Below, in pieces: positions 20,790-32,700 of a DNA stretch of 64,000 nucleotides. Source of the DNA: Macrostomum hystrix (taxonomy: Eukaryota; Platyhelminthes; Macrostomidae). The first letter of the stretch is position 1, and each line of letters opens with the position of its first letter. The notes under the pieces are model-generated. The model saw only the letters and a program-made list of their open reading frames with translations, searched no databases and had not been told where the DNA came from. The translations under genes were made by a program, and so were the position numbers. The stretch covers positions 6,123,001-6,187,000 of the forward strand of contig CATNEN010000001.1 in the NCBI GenBank assembly GCA_950097015.1, written 5' to 3'.

Positions 20790-23700
20790 ATGCTTGCAAC
20801 AGATGAATCTATACCGATTGCATCTGGGCCATTCAGTGCCCTCACACCATCTATGCGTCCACAAGAGTTTGCCAATGTCAGCGTCGATTCGGTAAGATTG
20901 ACATCAGCCTGGTTAAAAATATAACACATCTCTTTATTATCATCCCCATCTTTATGCATTGTAGAGCGAACAATCAGATGGAGAGCTAGATTATAACTAT
21001 GACGAATTTGGCTTTCGTATTGAGGAAGATGGTAAATTTTACTTTCATGCCTCTTATTGTCTTCCCATCCCTCTCATTGTCTTCCCATTCCTTTCATTGT
21101 CTTCCCATCCCTCTCATTGTCTTCCCATTCCTTTCATTGTCTTCCCATCCCTCTCATTGTCTTCCCATCCCTCTCATTGACTTGCCATCTTTCCTAATTT
21201 TTCCCATTATTAAAAATGTCAACTTACCTACGTCAACTTTATCACAACAATCATTCATTTAAACGAATGGACTCACAATATTTTTTTAGATACCCTAGAA
21301 TCAACCACAATAGGCGGTGCTCACTCACACTCGAGTTCTCAGCAGCTTCAGCAGCCGCCTCTGCCGCCATTCGTAGAAGATCCAGCGGAGCGATCGACCT
21401 GGATCAACTTTCTCGAGTTAACTTACGCCTCATTTACTAAAGACTCAGCCAGCAGTTCTGGTGGCGGTGGCGGAGTAGTCGGTGCCGAGGCGCTAGCTTC
21501 TTCATTTCTGTCAACTTCGGCCACAGTCTCTGCCACCGAGCTGCCACTGAAGCTGCCCGTGACCGATAAGCTTCGCGGCATGGTCCGGGCCGGCATACCG
21601 CATTCCTTGCGTGGACCCGTGTGGCTGCGACTCAGCGGAGCTCTGGAGAAGCGGCGTAAATCTCCCGTGTCCTACAATGACATTGTTAAGGAGAGTTCAC
21701 AGGATACCCTGGCTACTTCTAAGCATATTGAGAAGGTGAGAATTTAGCCGTGTTAGGGACTGGTTGCTAAGCTGATTTTTGTAAAGAATGGTTGCTATTC
21801 GATATTCCTTTTATTAGATGACATCATTTGGTGACACTAGACCCGCAGCCAGAAAGGAGGCAATTCTGCTCACTACGCTGACTCCTGAGCACACACGCGC
21901 ACAGATACTGTACGCAGGCATGCGCTCACACAGGTGTGTACATCTGGCCTGACTTTCTCATCGTCAGGCAGTGTAGACTCGCACTGTGCCTTGGAGGTTG
22001 GCCCTCAAGGGCGTAAATTGCACGACAAGCCCAAAGCCTTCTCTCCACGGCCGCGCCCAAAATAAATGTGGCCTCGAGCTCAGGGACCTTGGCGTGAGAG
22101 GCGAACGCGTTACACTGCTCTGCCACTCACTCCTTCGAAAATGGTTACTATGCAATATTTGTTTTATTAAGAAATGGTTGCCATGCGATATTGGTTTTAG
22201 TAAAAAATGGTTGCTATGCGAAATTAGATTCATTAAAAAATTGTTTCTATACTAAGTAAAAAACAAAGTTAAAACATGTTTTTTGTAATCAGTTTTGTAG
22301 AAAATGGTTGCTATGCGTGGCTATCTAACTCCAATCCAATCTCTACCCGCAGGATCTACTTCGCACTCTGCCATCGAACGTTTGCTTCAGCCACGCCTAC
22401 AGCACCGGTGTGCCAAGGCTGCGCAGAATCCTTCGCTCCCTGGCCTGGCTCTATCCGGACATTGGCTATTGCCAGGGCACAGGAGTTGTAGCCGCCACCC
22501 TGCTGCTATTCATGGAGGAGGAGGACGCATTCTGGCAGATGACTAGCATCATTGAAGACTATCTGCCTGCCTGTTATTACACTAGTACACTGCTGGGTGT
22601 TCAGGCTGATCAGCGCGTGCTGCGCGAACTACTGCCAGAATGCGCTCCTGACATTGATGTCTTGCTCAGGGATCATGATATTGGTCAGTTAATTCTTAAT
22701 TAAGAGGTTTCTAGCCTAGTGGTTAGAGCGTCGGATTAACTACTTGAAGGGCGGGGGTTCGATTCCTGACTTCGCTGTAACAATTTGCAGTTTTTTAGTA
22801 ACGGGAGGTCTGTGGCAGAGCTGTCAACGCGTTTACCTCTCAAATCCCGAGCTCGATTCCGCGGCGAGGCCACATTCATTTGCGGTGCAGTCGCGGAGAG
22901 AAGGCTTGGGGGCTTCTCGTGCAATTTACGCCCTTGAGGGTCAACCTTCAAGGCACAGTGAGAGTGTACACTGCCTGACGATGAGAAAGTTAAGGCCAGA
23001 TGTACATACCTGTGTGAGCGTGTGCCTGCGTACAGTATCTGTGTGCGTGTGTGCTCAGAAGTCAGCGAAATGGGCCGAATTGCCTCCTCGCTGGCTGCGG
23101 GTCTAGTGTCACCAAATGATGTGCAAGTGTAGTTTTTTGGTTTTAGAGACAATCTGATGCTTTTAAGCCTACTAACAAGTAGAGTAGTTAGGAAAAGACA
23201 ATCGGCACCCAGTTAAGTTAAATGAACAGCCAAGGGAACTTAAAGGTTTGCTTGCGTCCAGCTGTTCAGTCCATGGACTGTGAAGCACCTGTTACTATGT
23301 TAGATTTTTCTCTTGGCCTGAGATTCGAACTCCTGACCACCTCTTATTAATTAATTTCATGATAATTCTATGTAATTAGTCACACCAGGTTTGTTCGTAC
23401 TAGTCAAGAGTAGACAACCTATTTCTTTTTAATCAACTAAATTGTTTAGTTAGAAAGTTGATTGAAAATCTCTGAGCCCTTTAAACTTGCCTCTTGTTGT
23501 ATTAGATTAGATAGACTGATTAAAATAACTGAGTACTGAGTGCGGGTTTTAAGTCAAGGGATTTTTCTTAGGAGGCAGTTTGTTTAGGAAAGAGAAATCA
23601 CTGCACCATTGTTCGGTGAGCGTTAGCGGTGTGTGTGGGCGAATGTTAATTGTACTTTTATTTGACAGCTGCTACCCTGAGTGCATTTAGTTTTGTGCGA

Positions 23701-26700
23701 TTCTAAAAGCTTCGTAAAAACCAATACTTAAAGCTTTGCTTTTTTATAACCTTTGTAACAAGTTTTCGCTTCTGTTAAACAGTGCCACTATGCTTTAACT
23801 GTTTTTGCAAATCACCCTTCAAATTCCCTATGCAGTTTTATTATGTGCAGTAACTAGCGCATCCAGAATGTTCCATTTTCGCCACTTAAGCTCCTAAAAC
23901 TTACACTAAAACACTTGAATTTCAATACCAAATACCAAACACTTCCAAGATTATACACTCATCCCAATCACCCCCTAGAGAGTACACTTATCCCCAGTCA
24001 CCCCTAGAGTGAACACCCATCCCCAATCACCCCTTAAGTGTACACTCATCCTCAATCACCCCCTAGAGTGTATTCTCATCCCTATTCACCTCCTAGAGTG
24101 TACACTCATACTATACACCCCCTAGAGTGTACACTCATCCCCAACCACCCCCCCTTGAGTGTACACTCATCCCCAACCACCCCCTTGAGTGTACACTCAT
24201 CCCCAATCATCACCTAGAGTGTACACTTATCACCCAAACCCTCCCTAAAATGTACACTCATCCCCAATCACTCCCTAGAATGTGCACTCATCCGCAAACC
24301 CTCCTAGAATGTACACTCATCCCCAACCAATCTCTAGAAGGTACACTTATCCCCCAAACACTCCCTAGAATGATCACTCATCCCCAAACCCTCCTAGAAT
24401 GTACACTCATCCCCAACCAATCTCTAGAAGGTACACTTATCCCCCAAACACTCCCTAGAATGATCACTCATCCCCAAACCCTCCTAGAATGTAAACTCAT
24501 CCCCAACCAATCTCTAGAATGTACACTCATCCCCAACCAATCTCTAGAATGTACACTCATCCCCAAACCCTCCTAGAATGTACACTCATCCCCAACCAAT
24601 CTCTAGAATGTACACTCATCCCCAACCAATCTCTAGAATGTACACTCATCCCCAACCAATCTCTAGAATGTACACTCATCCCCAACCAATCTCTAGAATG
24701 TACACTCATCCCCAACCAATCTCTAGAATGTACACTCATCCCCAATCACTCCCTAGAATGTGCACTCATCCGCAAACCCTCCTAGAATGTACACTCATCC
24801 CCAACCAATCTCTAGAAGGTACACTTATCCCCCAAACACTCCCTAGAATGATCACTCATCCCCAAACCCTCCTAGAATGTACACTCATCCCCAACCAATC
24901 TCTAGAAGGTACACTTATCCCCCAAACACTCCCTAGAATGATCACTCATCCCCAAACCCTCCTAGAATGTAAACTCATCCCCAACCAATCTCTAGAATGT
25001 ACACTCATCCCCAACCAATCTCTAGAATGTACACTCATCCCCAAACCCTCCTAGAATGTACACTCATCCCCAACCAATCTCTAGAATGTACACTCATCCC
25101 CAACCAATCTCTAGAATGTACACTCATCCCCAACCAATCTCTAGAATGTACACTCATCCCCAACCAATCTCTAGAATGTACACTCATCCCCAACCAATCT
25201 CTAGAATGTACACTCATCCCCAACCAATCTCTAGAATGTACACTCATCCCCAACCAATCTCTAGAATGTACACTCATCCCCAACCAATCTCTAGAATGTA
25301 CACTCATCCCCAACCAATCTCTAGAATGTACACTCATCCCCAACCAATCTCTAGAATGTACACTCATCCCCAACCAATCTCTAGAATGTACACTCATCCC
25401 CAACCAATCTCTAGAATGTACACTCATCCCCAACCAATCTCTAGAATGTACACTCATCCCCAACCAATCTCTAGAATGTACACTCATCCCCAACCAATCT
25501 CTAGAATGTACACTCATCCCCAACCAATCTCTAGAATGTACACTCATCCCCAACCAATCTCTAGAATGTACACTCATCCCCAACCAATCTCTAGAATGTA
25601 CACTCATCCCCAACCAATCTCTAGAATGTACACTCATCCCCAACCAATCTCTAGAATGTACACTCATCCCCAACCAATCTCTAGAATGTACACTCATCCC
25701 CCAAACACTCCTAGAATGTAAACTCATCCCCAAACAAACTCTCGAAGGTACACTTATCCCCCAAACACTCCCTAGAATGATCACTCATCCCCAAACCCTC
25801 CTAGAATGTACACTCATCCCCAACCAATCTCTAGAATGTACACTCATCCCCAACCAATCTCTAGAATGTACACTCATCCCCAACCAATCTCTAGAATGTA
25901 CACTCATCCCCAACCAATCTCTAGAATGTACACTCATCCCCAACCAATCTCTAGAATGTACACTCATCCCCAACCAATCTCTAGAATGTACACTCATCCC
26001 CAACCAATCTCTAGAATGTACACTCATCCCCAACCAATCTCTAGAATGTACACTCATCCCCAACCAATCTCTAGAAGGTACACTTATCCCCCAAACACTC
26101 CCTAGAATGATCACTCATCCCCAAACCCTCCTAGAATGTACACTCATCCCCAACCAATCTCTAGAATGTACACTCATCCCCCAAACACTCCTAGAATGTA
26201 AACTCATCCCCAAACAAACTCTCGAAGGTACACTTATCCCCCAAACACTCCCTAGAATGATCACTCATCCCCAAACCCTCCTAGAATGTACACTCATCCC
26301 CAACCAATCTCTAGAATGTACACTCATCCCCAACCAATCTCTAGAATGTACACTCATCCCCAACCAATCTCTAGAATGTACACTCATCCCCAACCAATCT
26401 CTAGAATGTACACTCATCCCCAACCAATCTCTAGAATGTACACTCATCCCCAACCAATCTCTAGAATGTACACTCATCCCCAACCAATCTCTAGAATGTA
26501 CACTCATCCCCAACCAATCTCTAGAATGTACACTCATCCCCCAAACACTCCTAGAATGTAAACTCATCCCCAACCAATCTCTAGAAGGTACACTTATCCC
26601 CCAAACACTCCCTAGAATGATCACTCATCCCCAAACCCTCCTAGAATGTACACTCATCCCCAACCAATCTCTAGAATGTACACTCATCCCCAACCAATCT

Positions 26701-29700
26701 CTAGAATGTACACTCATCCCCAACCAATCTCTAGAATGTACACTCATCCCCAACCAATCTCTAGAATGTACACTCATCCCCCAAACACTCCTAGAATGTA
26801 AACTCATCCCCCAAACACTCCTAGAATGTAAACTCATCCCCAACCAATCTCTAGAAGGTACACTTATCCCCCAAACACTCCCTAGAATGATCACTCATCC
26901 CCAAACCCTCCTAGAATGTACACTCATCCCCAACCAATCTCTAGAATGTACACTCATCCCCAACCAATCTCTAGAATGTACACTCATCCCCAACCAATCT
27001 CTAGAATGTACACTCATCCCCAACCAATCTCTAGAATGTACACTCATCCCCAACCAATCTCTAGAATGTACACTCATCCCCAACCAATCTCTAGAATGTA
27101 CACTCATCCCCAACCAATCTCTAGAATGTACACTCATCCCCAACCAATCTCTAGAATGTACACTCATCCCCAACCAATCTCTAGAATGTACACTCATCCC
27201 CCAAACACTCCTAGAATGTAAACTCATCCCCCAAACACTCCTAGAATGTAAACTCATCCCCAACCAATCTCTAGAAGGTACACTTATCCCCAAACACTCC
27301 CTAGAATGATCACTCATCCCCAAACCCTCCTAGAATGTACACTCATCCCCAACCAATCTCTAGAATGTACACTCATCCCCAACCAATCTCTAGAATGTAC
27401 ACTCATCCCCAACCAATCTCTAGAATGTACACTCATCCCCAACCAATCTCTAGAATGTACACTCATCCCCAACCAATCTCTAGAATGTACACTCATCCCC
27501 AACCAATCTCTAGAATGTACACTCATCCCCCAAACACTCCTAGAATGTAAACTCATCCCCCAAACACTCCTAGAATGTAAACTCATCCCCAACCAATCTC
27601 TAGAAGGTACACTTATCCCCCAAACACTCCCTAGAATGATCACTCATCCCCAAACCCTCCTAGAATGTACACTCATCCCCAACCAATCTCTAGAATGTAC
27701 ACTCATCCCCAACCAATCTCTAGAATGTACACTCATCCCCAACCAATCTCTAGAATGTACACTCATCCCCAACCAATCTCTAGAATGTACACTCATCCCC
27801 AACCAATCTCTAGAATGTACACTCATCCCCAACCAATCTCTAGAATGTACACTCATCCCCAACCAATCTCTAGAATGTACACTCATCCCCAACCAATCTC
27901 TAGAATGTTGATTAACACATGCAAATAAGCTACGCATCTGTTGCAATCATTGGCAGAGCTGTCCCTGATCACACTGCACTGGTTCCTGACCCTATTCGCC
28001 GGAGTCCTACCAGTTCGCGTACTATTACGCATCTGGGACCAGTTCTTCTGCGAAGGATCGATTGTATTATTTCAGACCACAGTGGCTATTCTTAAACTGC
28101 ACGTGAGTTCAACTTCTAGTTCTTGTGCTAAAACTGGGCGGAAGTAAATCTCTCAATCCAACTACGTTGGCTTAAAAAAGGACTGACGTGGGCGTAAATA
28201 AAACTAGAATAAGAAATCCGAGACCCCCTAGAGAATCAAACAGAGAAATAACACCCTGCCCCCTTAAAGGGGATTCGGAAAATGAGTTTGAGGAGGGATT
28301 CTATTTGACTAGGGAGTTTATTTACTACAACTACACCGGTGTACATTGTCTCTCGCATTTGTGAAAGACAGGATATTGTAAGGAGACCATAAACTGCTCT
28401 TATTGGCTGCAGTATAATTCTGAAAGATCAGCTCATAATAGGGGGGTTATGCTTGGAACTATGTTGCTAAGCTAATCTTAAACAATTCCATATAAATATA
28501 TAAATTATGCACAAATGGAAACTTGAAAACATAAAATCTTCTGTAGGAAGCCCAGTTGAAAAGTCTAGACAACACAGCCGAGATATTCAACTGCCTATCG
28601 TCGGCTCCAACTCGTATTGGCGACATCGACTGCCTACTCGAGACACTCAATAGTAGATTCTGTCAGCCTATAAATCAGTCCATTGTGACCGCTTTGAGGG
28701 GCAGATTCACGGCTGCTCTCATGGTTGACGAGGGAGGCATTATTAGCATTCATTCAGTGCCTAATCTACCTAAACAGGTGAGCGATTTCATAATTCTCTG
28801 GGATTTTGTCATTTTGATAGGTTTTGCTAGTGATTTTGTAGATTTGATGCCTGGGATTTTGTAGTTTTGATGCTTGGGATTTTGTAGTTTTGATGCCTGG
28901 GATTTTGTAGTTTTGATGCCTGGGATTTTGTAGTTTTGATGCCTGGGATTTTGTAGTTTTGATGCCTGGGATTTTGTAGTTTTGATGCCTGGGATTTTGT
29001 AGTTTTGATGCTTGGGATTTTGTAGTTTTGATGCCTGGGATTTTGTAGTTTTGATGCCTGGGATTTTGTAGTTTTGATGCCTGGGATTTTGTAGTTTTGA
29101 TGCCTGGGATTTTGTAGTTTTGATGCCTGGGATTTTGTAGTTTTGATGCCTGGGATTTTGTAGTTTTGATGCTTGGGATTTTGTAGTTTTGATGCCTGGG
29201 ATTTTGTAGTTTTGATGCCTGGGATTTTGTAGTTTTGATGCCTGGGATTTTGTAGTTTTGATGCCTGGGATTTTGTAGTTTTGATGCTTGGGATTTTGTA
29301 GTTTTGATGCTTGGGATTTTGTAGTTTTGATGCCTGGGATTTTGTAGCTTTGATGCCTGGGATTTTGTAGTTTTGATGCCTGGGATTTTGTAGTTTTGAT
29401 GCCTGGGATTTTGTAGTTTTGATGCCTGGGATTTTGTAGTTTTGATGCCTGGGATTTTGTAGTTTTGATGCCTGGGATTTTGTAGTTTTGATGCTTGGGA
29501 TTTTGTAGTTTTGATGCCTGGGATTTTGTAGTTTTGATGCTTGGGATTTTGTAGTTTTGATGCCTGGGATTTTGTAGTTTTGATGCCTGGGATTTTGTAG
29601 TTTTGATGCTTGGGATTTTGTAGTTTTGATGCCTGGGATTTTGTAGTTTTGATGCCTGGGATTTTGTAGTTTTGATGCCTGGGATTTTGTAGTTTTGATG

Positions 29701-32700
29701 CCTGGGATTTTGTAGTTTTCATGCCTGGGATTTTGTATTTTTGATGCTTGGGATTTTGTAGTTTTGATGCTTGGGATTTTGTAGTTTTGATGCCTGGGTT
29801 TTGTAGTTTTGATGCCTGGGATTTTGTAGTTTTGATGCTTGGGATTTTGTAGTTTTGATGCCTGGGATTTTGTAGTTTTGATGCCTGGTATTTTGTAGTT
29901 TTGATGCCTGGGATTTTGTAGTTTTGATGCTTGGGATTTTGTAGTTTTGATGCTTGGGATTTTGTAGTTTTGATGCCTGGGATTTTGTAGTTTTGATGCC
30001 TGGGATTTTGTAGTTTTGATGCCTGGGATTTTGTAGTTTTGATGCTTGGGATTTTGTAGTTTTGATGCTTGGGATTTTGTAGTTTTGATGCCTGGGATTT
30101 TGTAGTTTTGATGCTTGGGATTTTGTAGTTTTGATGCTTGGGATTTTGTAGTTTTGATGCCTGGGATTTTGTAGTTTTGATGCCTGGGATTTTGTAGTTT
30201 TGATGCCTGGGATTTTGTAGTTTTGATGCTTGGGATTTTGTAGTTTTGATGCCTGGGATTTTGTAGTTTTGATGCCTGGGATTTTGTAGTTTTGATGCCT
30301 GGGATTTTGTAGTTTTGATGCTTGGGATTTTGTAGTTTTGATGCCTGGGATTTTGTAGTTTTGATGCCTGGGATTTTATAGTTTTGATGCCTGGGATTTT
30401 GTAGTTTTGATGCCTGGGATTTTGTAGTTTTGATGCTTGGGTTTTTCTAATTTGAAATTCGATGCTGGCAAATCTATAGAGGTAGTTTAAGGATATTTTG
30501 TAAGGTGTCCTACATTTCTCCTATTTTCATCTCCTCCCAACAGAAGCTGAACAAGCGCCAGATTGCTCGCTCCCGTTTCGTCATCTCCTCGCTGCTCTGG
30601 GGCAGCGATGGCAACGGCCTGGGCGGCGTTGGCGGCGGCTCCTCCGATGAGCAGGACAAGGCCAAGAATGTGCGACAGACGGAACTGCTGGTCACCCTGC
30701 GCGACGCCATCCATCAGATTGGCCGCCACTTCAAGCAGCATGATGCCAAACACTCGAACATTGCTCTGCAGGCGGACTACAGCTTGGAGAGCCATGCTCA
30801 GGATTTGGAGCACTATGTTCAGGTTGGCTCCTACTCAACCTACCTGATCCACCTACTCAACCTACCTGATCCATCTACTCAACCTACCTGATCCATCTAC
30901 TCAACCTTCCTGATCCATCTACTCAACCTTCCTGATCCATCTACTCAACCTTCCTGATCCATCTACTCAACCTACCTGATCCATCTACTCAACCTACCTG
31001 ATCCATCTACTCAACCTTCCTGATCCATCTACTCAACCTTCCTGATCCATCCTCTCAACCTACCTGATCCATCTACTCAACCTACCTGATTCATCTACTC
31101 AACCTACCTGATCCATCTACTCAACCTACCTGATCCATCCTCTCAACCTACCTGATCCATCTACTCAACCTACCTGATCCGTCTACTCAACCTACCTGAT
31201 CCATCTACTCATACTAAACACACTAACATACTAAACACACTTCAGCCACTTTATAAATCCGCACAATAAACACACCTCACTCACTCAATAAACACACCCA
31301 ACCCCTACAATAAACACACCCAACCTCTACAATAAACACACCAAACCCACACAATAAACCCAGCATTCGCTTCATAAAAAATCCAAATCCCAATCCAGGT
31401 TGCCCGCGGTCGCCGACGCCGAGTCAAGGCCCTCCTGGATTTCGAGCGTCACGACGATGACGAGCTCGGCTTCCGCAAGAACGACATCATCACGGTAGTA
31501 TCAATGCGGGATGAGCACTGCTGGGTTGGCGAGCTTAACGGTCTGCGCGGCTGGTTCCCGGCTAAATTCGTTGAACTATTGGACGAACGGTCGAAGGATT
31601 ATTCATCTGCTGGCGACGATTCGGTTAACGAAGGCATCACCGATCTGGTGCGGGGCACCTTCTGTCCGGCATTCAAGGAGGTTTTCGAGCACGGACTGAA
31701 GCGCAGCCACCTGCTCGGCGGCACAGCTCATCCCTGGCTGTTCATTGAGGAGGCATCGGCCAAGGAGGTTGAGAAGGACTTCAATTCTGTGTACAGCAGG
31801 CTGGTGCTGTGCAAAACTTTTCGTCTGGACGAAGATGGCAAAGTGTTGACACCGGAAGAGATTCTTTATCGGGTGCGTACGAATTTGTCCCAGGACAAAG
31901 GATTTTTAATTGGGATTTTATCTGAAATTTCTGGGGTCCTTAGAATAGGGATTTTATCTGGAATTTCTGGGGTCCTTAGAATAGGGATTTTATCTGAAAT
32001 TTCTGAGATCCTTAGAATGGGGATTTTATCTGAAGTTTCTGAGATCTTTAGAATGGGGATTTTCTCAGACATTACTGAGATTATTAGAATGGGGATTTCA
32101 TTAGAAATTTCTGGTATCTTTAAATGGGATTTCTAATCTATTTTAGGATCTTCAAATTTGGATTCTCTCAGATAAGTCGTGTATTATTTAAATTTAGCGC
32201 TTTGCTCTACAGAAATATTTCTCTGATCGTCAGAATAAGTATTTTGCCAGAACTTACTCGCACCCTTTAGAATGGGGAATGTTATTTTTCAAACATTAAA
32301 AAAATTATTTCGGGTTTTTAAGCAACTTGTCGCATCTTTAAAATGAGGATTTTCGTCTAAAATTTCAAAGACCCCCTATAATGAATATTTTTAGACATTT
32401 CTAGAATTCTTCAATCTGAAGTTTGACATCTGTTCAGGAAGTTACTTTTAACCTATCTCTTCTCCCCTCCCCAACCCCAGGCGGTGCAGACTGTCAATTT
32501 GACACACGACGCGGCGCACGCCCAAATGGACGTTAAATTTCGCTCCCTAATGTGCTACGGCCTGAATGAACAGGTGCTGCACCTGTGGCTAGAGGCATTG
32601 TGCAGCTGCGAAGATGTAGTCAAGAAATGGTACCATTCGTGGTCTTTCCTGCGCAGTCCTGGTTGGGTGCAAATCAAATGCGAATTGAGGTGAGTGTTTT

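Noticed and set aside
22712-22785. Functional tRNA gene
   Set aside because: A and B boxes are present, but acceptor and anticodon stems do not pair; the sequence is a SINE head.
24997-27309. 770-codon plus-strand open frame, with several shorter ones on both strands
   Set aside because: It is a 30-base tandem array with no stop in most frames, inside an SGSM3 intron flanked by good splice sites. The frame shifts at variant units and the peptide has no natural composition.
28766-29722. 318-codon minus-strand open frame
   Set aside because: Product of the 23-bp minisatellite (three units make 69 bases without a stop), antisense within SGSM3 intron 6.
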